Positions 15,979 to 24,669 of a stretch of 64,000 bases of DNA are shown here, one piece after another (position 1 is the first letter of the stretch; each line of letters begins with the position of its first letter). Below the pieces are notes generated by a model that saw only the letters and a program-made list of their open reading frames with translations, was not told the DNA's origin and searched no databases. The stretch spans positions 4,572,001-4,636,000 of the forward strand of contig NZ_JAVIWJ010000001.1 of NCBI RefSeq assembly GCF_034314105.1. Direction: 5' to 3'. Position numbers and translations under genes: made by a program. The DNA is from Pseudomonas sp. AB6. Lineage in GTDB: Bacteria > Pseudomonadota > Gammaproteobacteria > Pseudomonadales > Pseudomonadaceae.

Positions 15979-18927
15979 ATGAGTCTCCCTTTGCTGGCCG
16001 AACTGCCGGCCATCCTCCTTCCGTTTGTCGGTCGTGCGCAACTGACTTTACGCACTAATGCCACCGCTTTATCGGATGCCGCCCTGGCTCAACTTGATGC
16101 ATGGCCCGACTCCCGCCGTGTAACGTTCGAACGGGTGTGCGCGGCCAGCGATTTTGTGGCCGAGCAAATGTCTCGCGACACCTCAATGTTTTTGGACTTG
16201 ATGGACTCCGGGCAACTGGATCGCAGTTTTTGGGCAGGGGAGTTACGCGAGCAAATAGCCGCCGCCGTGCAGACCGCCGAAACCGAAGACGACTTGGGCC
16301 GCCTACTGCGCAGACAGCGCACCCGCCACCAAATTCGCATTGTCTGGCGTGACCTGAGCCGCCAGGCCGACCTTATAGAAACCTGCCGTGACCTGTCAGA
16401 CATGGCGGATGCCTGCATCGATTTGGCTTATCAGTGGTTGTACCTGCGTCATTGTCAGCAGTTCGGTACGCCGATGGGTCGTCGCAGCGGGGAGCCGCAA
16501 CAGATGGTGATCCTCGGAATGGGCAAGCTAGGCGCGGTGGAGCTCAACCTGTCGTCCGACATAGACCTGATCTTCGGCTACCCCGAAGGTGGCGAAACCC
16601 AAGGGGTCAAGCGGTCTATCGACAACCAGGAATTTTTTATCCGGTTGGGTCAACGGCTAATCAAAGCCCTAGATCCGATCACGGTGGACGGCTTTGTGTT
16701 CCGCGTTGACATGCGTCTGCGGCCTTACGGTTCATCCGGCGCGCTGGTGCTTAGCTTCAATGCGCTAGAGCAGTATTACCAGGACCAGGGTCGTGACTGG
16801 GAGCGCTACGCCATGATCAAGGCGCGAGTGGTAGGCGGAGATCAACAGGCCGGTGCCCTGTTGATCGACCTGCTACGGCCCTTTGTATATCGGCGTTATT
16901 TGGACTTTTCAGCCATCGAAGCGCTGCGCACGATGAAGCAGCTGATTCATCAGGAAGTCCGCCGTAAAGGTATGGCCGACAACATAAAACTGGGCTCTGG
17001 CGGTATTCGAGAAGTCGAATTTATCGCCCAGGCGTTCCAACTAATCCATGGTGGTCGCGACCTCAGCTTGCAGCAACGACCTTTGTTAAAAGTGCTCAAT
17101 ACCTTGGAAGGCCAAGGTTACTTGCCGCCGGCGGTGGTCGGTGAGTTGCGCCAAGCTTATGAGTTCTTGCGGTACACCGAGCACGCAATCCAGGCAATCG
17201 CTGATCGTCAGACCCAGATGCTGCCCGATGGCGAAGTTGATCAAGCGCGTATGGCTTTCATGCTGGGCTTTGCCGACTGGGCAAGTTTTCTCGAGCGACT
17301 AATGTATTGGCGCGGCCGAGTGGCGTGGCATTTCCGTCAGGTCATCGCCGACCCGGATGAGGAGGACGGCGATGAAGGCCGGGTAGTAGTGTTGGGCACA
17401 GAGTGGTTGCCGTTATGGGAAGATTCTCAGGATGAAGGCGCAGCCTGTCGGCAGCTGGAAGATGGCGGTTTTGCTGACGCCGCTAATGCGTTGAAACGTC
17501 TGTCGGGATTGCGCAATAGCCCGCAACTGCGTGCCATGCAACGCCTGGGTCGCGAGCGTCTTGATGCGTTTATTCCGAGGCTGCTGGCCCAAACGGTTGA
17601 GCACAGTGATCCGGACTTGGTGCTGGAGCGCGTGCTGCCGCTGGTCGAAGCTGTTGCTCGACGTTCGGCGTATCTGGTGTTGCTAACTGAAAATCCGAGA
17701 GCTTTGCGGCGCCTGTTGACGCTATGTGCGGCCAGTCCGTGGATCGCCGAGCAAATCGCGCGTTTTCCACTATTGCTCGATGAGCTGCTCAACGAGGACC
17801 GTCTGTTTAGCCCGCCTTTGGCCCCGGAGCTGGGCGCTGAGTTACGCGAACGGCTGACGCGTATTCCTGAGGACGACCTGGAACAGCAAATGGAAGCCCT
17901 GCGCCATTTTAAGCTGGCGCACAGCTTGCGGGTGGCGGCCTCGGAGATCAGCGGTAATCTGCCATTGATGAAAGTCAGCGACTACCTGACCTGGCTGGCG
18001 GAAGCGATTCTTGAACAAGTACTGGCGCTGGCTTGGCGACACACCGTGGCTAAACACGGTACACCTAAGCATTCTGATGGCACGTTGTGTGATCCGGGCT
18101 TTATCATCGTAGGCTATGGGAAGGTCGGCGGTATCGAATTGGGTCACGGCTCGGACCTGGATCTAGTGTTCATCCATGACGGTGATCCCCACGCGGAAAC
18201 CGATGGCGCCAAACCCATCGACAGCGCGCAGTTCTTCACCCGACTGGGTCAGCGAATTATTCATTTGCTGACCGCCCAAACTAATTCTGGCCAGTTGTAC
18301 GAGGTTGATATGCGCCTGCGACCCTCGGGCGCATCTGGATTGCTGGTCAGTTCATTGGGCGCGTTCGATCGCTATCAACAAAGCGAAGCCTGGACCTGGG
18401 AACATCAGGCGCTGGTTCGTGCGCGCGTATTGGTTGGGAGTCATGAGGTCGGCTCGGCGTTTGAGGCAGTGCGCGCAGCGGTGCTGAGTCGTGAACGTGA
18501 TTTAACGGCCTTACGGACCGACGTCAGTGAGATGCGCGCCAAGATGCGCGGCACCCTCGGCAGCAAGGCTACCGTGGCCGGAACCGCCGCCAACGCCTTT
18601 GAAGCCACGGCACCGTTCGATCTCAAGCAGGATGCCGGAGGTATCGTCGATATCGAATTTATGGTGCAATACGCCGCCTTGGCATGGTCCTGGGAGCACC
18701 CGGAGCTGCTGCGCTACACCGACAACATCCGCATACTCGAAGGGCTGGAACACGCAAGTCTAATCCCGAGCGCAGATGCAGATCTGTTGCGGGAGGCTTA
18801 TAAAGTCTATCGTGCAGCCGCGCACCGTCAGGCTTTGCAGAAGCAAGCCGGGGTGGTCAGTGGTGATCAGTTTCATGCCGAAAGGCGCGAAGTGCTGCGG
18901 ATCTGGGCGGGGTTGGGTTTGAGTTAA
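15979..18927 (+). CDS. glnE: Bifunctional glutamine synthetase adenylyltransferase/deadenylase
   Basis: Controls glutamine synthetase by adding and removing AMP according to PII status and glutamine (982 residues). Two nucleotidyltransferase domains are visible: the N-terminal deadenylase half with LNLSSDIDLIFGYPE near residue 190 and the C-terminal adenylyltransferase half with LGHGSDLDLVFIHDGD near residue 720. Each is followed by a helical GlnD PII-uridylyltransferase-type domain. An aagga site precedes the ATG. It is divergent from aceE. In PAO1 ilvE lies between glnE and waaF; here waaF follows after 127 bases. Confidence 0.95.
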   Translation: MSLPLLAELPAILLPFVGRAQLTLRTNATALSDAALAQLDAWPDSRRVTFERVCAASDFVAEQMSRDTSMFLDLMDSGQLDRSFWAGELREQIAAAVQTAETEDDLGRLLRRQRTRHQIRIVWRDLSRQADLIETCRDLSDMADACIDLAYQWLYLRHCQQFGTPMGRRSGEPQQMVILGMGKLGAVELNLSSDIDLIFGYPEGGETQGVKRSIDNQEFFIRLGQRLIKALDPITVDGFVFRVDMRLRPYGSSGALVLSFNALEQYYQDQGRDWERYAMIKARVVGGDQQAGALLIDLLRPFVYRRYLDFSAIEALRTMKQLIHQEVRRKGMADNIKLGSGGIREVEFIAQAFQLIHGGRDLSLQQRPLLKVLNTLEGQGYLPPAVVGELRQAYEFLRYTEHAIQAIADRQTQMLPDGEVDQARMAFMLGFADWASFLERLMYWRGRVAWHFRQVIADPDEEDGDEGRVVVLGTEWLPLWEDSQDEGAACRQLEDGGFADAANALKRLSGLRNSPQLRAMQRLGRERLDAFIPRLLAQTVEHSDPDLVLERVLPLVEAVARRSAYLVLLTENPRALRRLLTLCAASPWIAEQIARFPLLLDELLNEDRLFSPPLAPELGAELRERLTRIPEDDLEQQMEALRHFKLAHSLRVAASEISGNLPLMKVSDYLTWLAEAILEQVLALAWRHTVAKHGTPKHSDGTLCDPGFIIVGYGKVGGIELGHGSDLDLVFIHDGDPHAETDGAKPIDSAQFFTRLGQRIIHLLTAQTNSGQLYEVDMRLRPSGASGLLVSSLGAFDRYQQSEAWTWEHQALVRARVLVGSHEVGSAFEAVRAAVLSRERDLTALRTDVSEMRAKMRGTLGSKATVAGTAANAFEATAPFDLKQDAGGIVDIEFMVQYAALAWSWEHPELLRYTDNIRILEGLEHASLIPSADADLLREAYKVYRAAAHRQALQKQAGVVSGDQFHAERREVLRIWAGLGLS

Positions 18928-18975
18928 CAGTCTTATCCGGCGTGCCAAGGGTGGTATGCCTTTATAGCTATGACA

Positions 18976-19024
18976 GGGAGGCGTCAGGTTGTGTGGAACC
19001 GCTCCGCAACCTGATAAGCCTCCC
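18976..19024. terminator. Long stem-loop between glnE and waaF
   Basis: Two nested stems, gggaggc/gcctccc (18976-18982 with 19018-19024) and caggttg/caacctg (18985-18991 with 19007-19013), form one long hairpin ending 30 bases before the waaF start. It could end the glnE transcript or act in the waaF leader; it is not followed by a long T-run. Confidence 0.5.
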
Positions 19025-19054
19025 TGATCGTTTCTGATGGTTTTTGGATTAAGC

Positions 19055-20089
19055 ATGAGAATTCTGATCGTAGGGCCAAGCTGGGTCGGCGACATGGTGA
19101 TGGCACAAACACTGTTTCAATGCTTGAAGCAGCGTCATCCCCAGTGTGAAATCGATGTGCTGGCGCCCGAATGGAGTCGGCCCATCCTTGAGCGCATGCC
19201 GCAAGTGCGTAGGGCCTTGAGCTTTCCGCTCGGCCACGGCGTACTTGAATTAGCCACTCGGCGCCGGATCGGCAAGTCACTGAAGGGGCAGTACGACCAG
19301 GCGATACTGCTGCCCAACTCCCTGAAGTCAGCGCTGGTCCCCTTTTTTGCGGGCATCCCCAAGCGCACCGGTTGGCGTGGCGAGTTTCGCTACGGATTGC
19401 TCAACGACGTGCGCACCCTGGACAAACAGCGTTACCCGCTGATGATTGAGCGGTTTATGGCGCTGGCCTTCGAAGCTGACGCTGAGATTCCACGGCCTTA
19501 TCCACGCCCGAGCCTGCAAATCGATGCCGCTACCCGCGACGTCGCACTGCAGAAGTTTGGCTTGAGCCTGGATCGTCCGTTGTTGGTGCTGTGCCCCGGC
19601 GCTGAGTTCGGCGAATCCAAGCGCTGGTCAGCCGAGCACTACGCCAAAGTGGCTGAGGCGAAGGTTCGAGAGGGATGGCAAGTGTGGCTGTTTGGCTCAA
19701 AGAAGGATCATCCGGTCGGCGAAAGTATTCGCGAACGGTTGATTCCGGGTTTGCGTGAAGAGTCAATCAACCTCTGCGGCGAAACCTCGCTGGCCGAAGC
19801 CATCGATCTGATGTCTTGCGCCGACGCGGTGGTGTCCAACGACTCAGGGCTGATGCACGTGGCTGCAGCGCTCAACCGGCCATTGGTGGCGGTCTACGGC
19901 TCTACCTCGCCAGCTTTTACGCCACCACTGGCTGAACACGTCGAAATCGTCCAATTGGGCATCGAGTGCAGCCCTTGCTTCGAGCGTACCTGCCGTTTCG
20001 GTCATTACAATTGCTTGCGTCTGCTTGAACCCAAACCTGTGGTCGAGGCGCTGAGTCGCTTGGGCGGCACCCCGGTCGAGGTTTCCTGA
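19055..20089 (+). CDS. waaF: ADP-heptose:LPS heptosyltransferase II
   Basis: GT9-family enzyme (344 residues) that adds the second heptose to the inner core of LPS at the cytoplasmic face of the inner membrane. The N-terminus MRILIVGPSWVGDMVMAQ and the later segments CPGAEFGESKRW and VSNDSGLMHVAAAL are characteristic. The ATG at 19055 is chosen over an in-frame ATG six codons upstream because it gives the family N-terminus. waaC begins within a few bases of its stop, so waaF-waaC-waaG-waaP form a tightly packed operon. Confidence 0.95.
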   Translation: MRILIVGPSWVGDMVMAQTLFQCLKQRHPQCEIDVLAPEWSRPILERMPQVRRALSFPLGHGVLELATRRRIGKSLKGQYDQAILLPNSLKSALVPFFAGIPKRTGWRGEFRYGLLNDVRTLDKQRYPLMIERFMALAFEADAEIPRPYPRPSLQIDAATRDVALQKFGLSLDRPLLVLCPGAEFGESKRWSAEHYAKVAEAKVREGWQVWLFGSKKDHPVGESIRERLIPGLREESINLCGETSLAEAIDLMSCADAVVSNDSGLMHVAAALNRPLVAVYGSTSPAFTPPLAEHVEIVQLGIECSPCFERTCRFGHYNCLRLLEPKPVVEALSRLGGTPVEVS

Positions 20090-20091
20090 TT

Positions 20092-21162
20092 TTGTGTAGT
20101 TTGCGGGTACTGTTGATTAAGACTTCCTCTTTGGGGGATGTGATTCATGCGTTGCCAGCGTTGACCGACGCTGCTCGTGCGTTACCGGGCATTCAGTTCG
20201 ATTGGGTGGTTGAAGAAAGCTTCGCCGAGATCCCGTCTTGGCATCCTGCGGTGGCTGAGGTCATTCCGGTGGCGATTCGTCGCTGGCGTAAAAACCTCTG
20301 GCAAACCTTCAGGAACGGCGAATGGCGCGGCTTGAAGAAACGCTTAAGCGAAACCCGTTACGACTTGGTAATTGACGCCCAAGGGCTGGTAAAAAGTGCC
20401 TGGCTTACTCGTTACGTCAAGGCGCCGGTAGTTGGCCTTGATCGGCTGTCGGCCCGCGAACCATTGGCGAGCCGATTCTATGATCGGCATTTCCCCGTCA
20501 ATCCTGAGCAGCATGCGGTGCAACGCTCGCGGTTGTTATTTGCCCAGGCGTTGGGCTATGAGGTGCCGGACGATATCGGCGATTACGGCCTTGATCGTTC
20601 GCGCTTGATTGATGCGCCGGTGGACGAGCCGTTTGTGCTGTTTTTACATGGCACCACGTGGGCCACCAAACACTGGCCGGAGCTCTACTGGCGGCAGTTG
20701 GCTGAGATCATGAGCGGGCGTGGGCTGCAAGTGCGCCTGCCGTGGGGCAATCCCGCCGAGTTGGCCCGCGCAGAACGCATCGCACTTGGGCTCGATAACG
20801 TTGTGGTGCTGCCCAAACTCAACTTGGCGGGTGTCGCGCGGGTGTTGGTTGGCGCTCAGGCATGTGTGGCGGTGGACACCGGCCTCGGCCATTTGGCGGC
20901 TGCGCTGGACGTGCCGACCCTGTCACTGTTTGGTCCCACTGACCCGGTATTGACCGGTGCTTATGGTAGATCCCAGGTACACATGGCCAGCGACTTCCCC
21001 TGCGCGCCCTGCCTGCAAAAGAAATGCACCTATCGCCCGACCGTTGAAGAACAGCGTCGTTTCGATCTAAGTAGCGAGTGGCCGTTGTGCTTCACTCGTT
21101 TGAATCCCGAGCGAGTAGCGAGCCAGTTGGGCTCGCTGTTGCTGGCAAAGGAACCCAACTGA
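20092..21162 (+). CDS. waaC: LPS heptosyltransferase I
   Basis: GT9 enzyme that adds the first L-glycero-D-manno-heptose to Kdo2-lipid A. Family segments are LRVLLIKTSSLGDVIHALPAL, FLHGTTWATKHWPE and AVDTGLGHLAAALDVP. Only TTG starts are available: 20092 lies 9 bases after gagg and is chosen, whereas TTG 20101 would give the canonical MRVLLIK N-terminus but is far from a Shine-Dalgarno. The stop codon overlaps the first base of the waaG ATG. Weak TTG initiation straight after waaF suggests translational coupling. Confidence 0.93.
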   Translation: MCSLRVLLIKTSSLGDVIHALPALTDAARALPGIQFDWVVEESFAEIPSWHPAVAEVIPVAIRRWRKNLWQTFRNGEWRGLKKRLSETRYDLVIDAQGLVKSAWLTRYVKAPVVGLDRLSAREPLASRFYDRHFPVNPEQHAVQRSRLLFAQALGYEVPDDIGDYGLDRSRLIDAPVDEPFVLFLHGTTWATKHWPELYWRQLAEIMSGRGLQVRLPWGNPAELARAERIALGLDNVVVLPKLNLAGVARVLVGAQACVAVDTGLGHLAAALDVPTLSLFGPTDPVLTGAYGRSQVHMASDFPCAPCLQKKCTYRPTVEEQRRFDLSSEWPLCFTRLNPERVASQLGSLLLAKEPN

Positions 21163-22286
21163 TGCAATTGGCGTTTGTGTTGTACAAATACTTTCCGTTC
21201 GGCGGTCTGCAACGCGACTTCATGCGCATTGCCCTGGAGTGTCAGCAACGCGGTCATGATATTCGCGTTTACACGCTAACTTGGGAAGGTGAAGTACCGT
21301 CCGGATTTGAGGTGGTGATGGTGCCGGTCAAGGCGCTGTTCAATCACACGCGTTACGAAAGGCTCAGCGCGTGGGTCGAGGCGGATCTGCTCAAGCGTCC
21401 GGTGGACCGTCTGATCGGCTTCAATAAAATGCCGGGGCTGGATGTGTACTACGCCGCTGATGGCTGCTTCGAAGACAAAGCGCAAAACCTGCGCAGTTCG
21501 CTGTATCGCCGCTGGGGCCGCTATCGTCACTTCGCTGCTTACGAGCGAGCGGTATTTGCCAAAGACGCTAAAACCGACGTGCTGATGATCTCCGAAGTAC
21601 AGCAACCGTTGTTCGTCAAACACTACGGCACCCCTGCTGAGCGCTTTCATCTGCTGCCGCCGGGGATTGGGTTGGACCGTCGAGCGCCTGCGGATGCGCC
21701 GCAGATTCGTGCCGAGTTCCGTCAGGAGTTCGGCCTTGCCGATGACGACTTGCTGGTCGTACAAATTGGTTCAGGGTTCAAGACCAAGGGCGTGGACCGC
21801 AGCCTTAAGGCGTTGGCCGCATTGCCGCCTGAGCTGAAAGCGCGCACGCGACTGTTTGTAATCGGTCAGGACGACCCCAAAGTATTCCAGGTGCAAAGCG
21901 CCACGTTGGGGATCAGCGAGCAGGTGCAGTTCCTCAAGGGGCGCAGCGACATACCCCGCTTCCTGATGGGTGCCGACCTATTGATTCACCCGGCATACAA
22001 CGAAAACACCGGTACTGTTTTACTCGAAGCCTTGGTCGCGGGCCTGCCGGTACTGGTCAGCGCTGTATGTGGTTATGCGCATTACATTGCCGAAGCTGAC
22101 TGTGGGCGGGTGCTGACCCACCCGTTCGAACAGGCGCAACTCAATCAATACCTCGCTACCATGTTGGCTGATGATTCGGCGCGTGCAGCCTGGAGCCAGC
22201 ACGGTTTGGTCTTTGCCGATACAGCGGACCTTTACAGCATGCCGCAGCACGCGGCCGATGTAATTCTGGCGGAGCACCACGGATGA
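21162..22286 (+). CDS. waaG: LPS core glucosyltransferase WaaG
   Basis: GT4-family transferase (374 residues) that adds the first hexose to heptose II of the core. It has the N-terminal MQLAFVLYKYFPFGGLQRD, and the donor-binding part includes HPAYNENTGTVLLEALVAGLP with the EX7E pattern. The ATG at 21162 overlaps the waaC stop (TGATG), and its own stop overlaps the waaP start (ATGA). A longer in-frame extension starting inside waaC is rejected because it has no homology. Confidence 0.94.
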   Translation: MQLAFVLYKYFPFGGLQRDFMRIALECQQRGHDIRVYTLTWEGEVPSGFEVVMVPVKALFNHTRYERLSAWVEADLLKRPVDRLIGFNKMPGLDVYYAADGCFEDKAQNLRSSLYRRWGRYRHFAAYERAVFAKDAKTDVLMISEVQQPLFVKHYGTPAERFHLLPPGIGLDRRAPADAPQIRAEFRQEFGLADDDLLVVQIGSGFKTKGVDRSLKALAALPPELKARTRLFVIGQDDPKVFQVQSATLGISEQVQFLKGRSDIPRFLMGADLLIHPAYNENTGTVLLEALVAGLPVLVSAVCGYAHYIAEADCGRVLTHPFEQAQLNQYLATMLADDSARAAWSQHGLVFADTADLYSMPQHAADVILAEHHG

Positions 22287-23089
22287 AACTGATTCTCGCT
22301 GAACCGTTCAAAAGACTTTGGGATGGTCGCGATGCGTTCGCCGAAGTCGAGGCTTTGGACGGTCAGGTTTATCGTGAGCTAGAAGGTCGACGCACTTTAC
22401 GTACTGAAGTCGAGGGTCGCGGTTATTTCGTCAAGATTCATCGGGGAATTGGCTGGGGCGAAGTGGCCAAAAATCTGGTAACCGCCAAGTTGCCGGTGCT
22501 GGGTGCCGGTCAGGAGTGGCGGGCGATCAACCGTCTGCATGAAGTCGGCGTGCCAACCATGACCGCCGTAGCCTACGGTGAGCGCGGGAATAACCCTGCC
22601 GCACAGCATTCGTTCATCGTCACCGAGGAGCTGGCGCCTACTGTCAGCCTGGAAGATTTCAGTATTCATTGGCGTCAGGAGCCACCGGCACCGCGCCTCA
22701 AGCGTGCGTTAATAGCCGAAGTTGCGCGCATGACCGGCATCATGCACCGCGCTGGTGTCAACCACCGCGATTGCTACATCTGCCACTTTCTGTTGCACAC
22801 CGACAAACCGGTGACCGCCGATGACTTCAAGCTGTCGCTGATCGATCTGCACCGCGCCCAGACGCGCAAGACGATTACCTTGCGCTGGCGCAACAAGGAT
22901 CTGGCCGCCCTGTATTTCTCGGCTTTGGACATTGGGCTGACCTCGCGCGATAAATTGCGCTACATGTGCGGATACTTTCAACTTCCGTTGCGTCAAGTCG
23001 TCGCACAAGAGTCGGCATTGCTCGCTTGGCTGGAGACTAAAGCCAGTAAGCTTTACGAGCGCAAACGACGTTACGGTGATGCACTCTGA
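22283..23089 (+). CDS. waaP: LPS core heptose(I) kinase
   Basis: Kinase of the RfaP/InaA family (268 residues, same length as the P. aeruginosa protein) that phosphorylates heptose I. These phosphates bind divalent cations that stabilise the outer membrane, and waaP is essential in P. aeruginosa. The kinase loop reads NHRDCYICHFLL and the metal-binding Asp is in LSLIDLHRAQ. It overlaps waaG by 4 bases. In PAO1 wapP and wapQ follow; here neither is present. Confidence 0.94.
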   Translation: MKLILAEPFKRLWDGRDAFAEVEALDGQVYRELEGRRTLRTEVEGRGYFVKIHRGIGWGEVAKNLVTAKLPVLGAGQEWRAINRLHEVGVPTMTAVAYGERGNNPAAQHSFIVTEELAPTVSLEDFSIHWRQEPPAPRLKRALIAEVARMTGIMHRAGVNHRDCYICHFLLHTDKPVTADDFKLSLIDLHRAQTRKTITLRWRNKDLAALYFSALDIGLTSRDKLRYMCGYFQLPLRQVVAQESALLAWLETKASKLYERKRRYGDAL

Positions 23090-23205
23090 TGGCCGCAGGC
23101 AAACGTGGATAGCTGGACTGACCTGAGCACGTGGATACAGCGGCGGCCGATGCTGTTCGCCCACCAGGGTCTGACAAAGTGCAGTAGTTATAAAGAGGTA
23201 TGTTG

Positions 23206-24642
23206 ATGCAGTTGTCTGATCTGAAATTCGCCGGACGTACGCCGATACTGCCCATCAACCTGGCGCTGGCCGATGCTGCTGGCCCAGCCGAACTGCAATT
23301 GTTGACGTTACTGCGTGTTTTGCCGGGGCAACGTTATGTTGGCGCCGGTATCTGGCGCGGCCGTACGGTGCTGGCGAAACTGTTGGTCGGCTCTAAGGCG
23401 GCTCGACGCTTTCAACGCGAGCGTGATGGTGTCCACCACCTAGCCGAGCAGGGCATGACGACCCCGTTATTGTTGGTCGAAGGCCTCAAAGAAGGTCAGG
23501 GCGGCTGGCTATTATTCGAGTTTCTGGAAGGCGCGCAAAGCCTCGGCGATAGTTGGGCTGAGGTCGAAACATTGCCCCCCCTCGCGTATGAGCAGCAAAC
23601 GGTATTGGGGGAGGCACTGTCAATAATCGCAACGCTACACAGCAAAGGGTTGTGGCAAGAAGACCTTCATTTGGACAACCTGCTGCGTTATCAAGGGCAG
23701 TTGTATCTGATTGATGGGGCGGGCATTCGCGCCGAACAGGCAGGTAATCCGTTGTCGCGGCAGCGGGTGTTGGAAAATCTGGGTGTTTTTTTTGCTCAGT
23801 TGCCAAAGGCCTTGGAACCGTTCACCGAAGAGCTGTTGGTGCATTATTTGCTGAGCAATGGCGAACACGCCTTGCCCATGCAAGCACTGCAAAAACAGAT
23901 CAACAAGACCCGCAACTGGCGTTTGAAAGACTTCCTGGGCAAAGTCGCGCGCGATTGCAGTTTGTTTAGCGTCTACGATGGTCCTTTCAGTCTGCGCGCT
24001 ATTCGTCGCGAAGAAGAGGCCGCAATGTCGCCGGTGCTGGCTGACGCCGATGGGTTGCTTGATCACGGTCATTTGTACAAGACCGGAGGAGCGGCCAGCG
24101 TAGGGCGAGTTGAGGTGGCAGGTCGGCAGCTTGTGATCAAACGCTACAACGTTAAAAATTTCGCTCACTGGCTCAAACGTTTTTGGCGTCCGAGCCGCGC
24201 TTGGCATTCATGGCGCGAAGGCAATCGGCTGGCGTTTCTTGGTATTGCAACACCTAAGCCGCTGGCGATGCTGGAGCTGCGATTTTTCTGGCTGCGGTTC
24301 AAGGCATACCTGATCACTGAATATTTGCCGGGGCCGGACATTATTGAGCAGTTTGCGCCGCATGTGGCCTCGGGCGATGTTCCGCAAGCGGAGTTGTTGG
24401 CGCTTGACCACCTGTTCGCTCGGCTGATTGACGAGCGAATCAGCCATGGTGATCTCAAAGGACACAACGTGTTCTGGCATCAAGACCGTTGGGCGCTGAT
24501 CGATCTCGACGCCATGTGTCAACACACCTCAGCTTCTTCTTTTTCATCTGCATTTGCGCGAGATCGGGCACGATTCATGCGCAACTGGCCACCCGAAAGC
24601 GCGCTGCACCAATTGCTGGAGCAGCGCTTGCCTCGGTGTTGA
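23206..24642 (+). CDS. Double kinase-domain protein of the LPS core cluster (PA5006-like)
   Basis: A 478-residue protein with two kinase-like lobes in tandem. The first has a catalytic loop QEDLHLDNLL near residue 150 followed by LIDGAGI; the second has SHGDLKGHNVF near residue 413 followed by ALIDLDAM. Both keep the catalytic Asp, the Asn and the metal-binding Asp, so both could be active. The ATG at 23206 is chosen because aaagagg lies 7 bases upstream; an ATG two codons earlier is too close to it. The position after waaP matches PAO1 PA5006, thought to act in core phosphorylation, though its substrate is not established. The gene ends 27 bases before the convergent giant toxin gene. Confidence 0.82.
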   Translation: MQLSDLKFAGRTPILPINLALADAAGPAELQLLTLLRVLPGQRYVGAGIWRGRTVLAKLLVGSKAARRFQRERDGVHHLAEQGMTTPLLLVEGLKEGQGGWLLFEFLEGAQSLGDSWAEVETLPPLAYEQQTVLGEALSIIATLHSKGLWQEDLHLDNLLRYQGQLYLIDGAGIRAEQAGNPLSRQRVLENLGVFFAQLPKALEPFTEELLVHYLLSNGEHALPMQALQKQINKTRNWRLKDFLGKVARDCSLFSVYDGPFSLRAIRREEEAAMSPVLADADGLLDHGHLYKTGGAASVGRVEVAGRQLVIKRYNVKNFAHWLKRFWRPSRAWHSWREGNRLAFLGIATPKPLAMLELRFFWLRFKAYLITEYLPGPDIIEQFAPHVASGDVPQAELLALDHLFARLIDERISHGDLKGHNVFWHQDRWALIDLDAMCQHTSASSFSSAFARDRARFMRNWPPESALHQLLEQRLPRC

Positions 24643-24669
24643 TTTGCCTACACGTTATCTCTGGATTAA

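Noticed and set aside
23090..23205. Possible remnant of wapP in the 116-base gap, in the frame continuing from waaP
   Set aside because: The 38 codons after the waaP stop show no kinase motif that could be matched with confidence.
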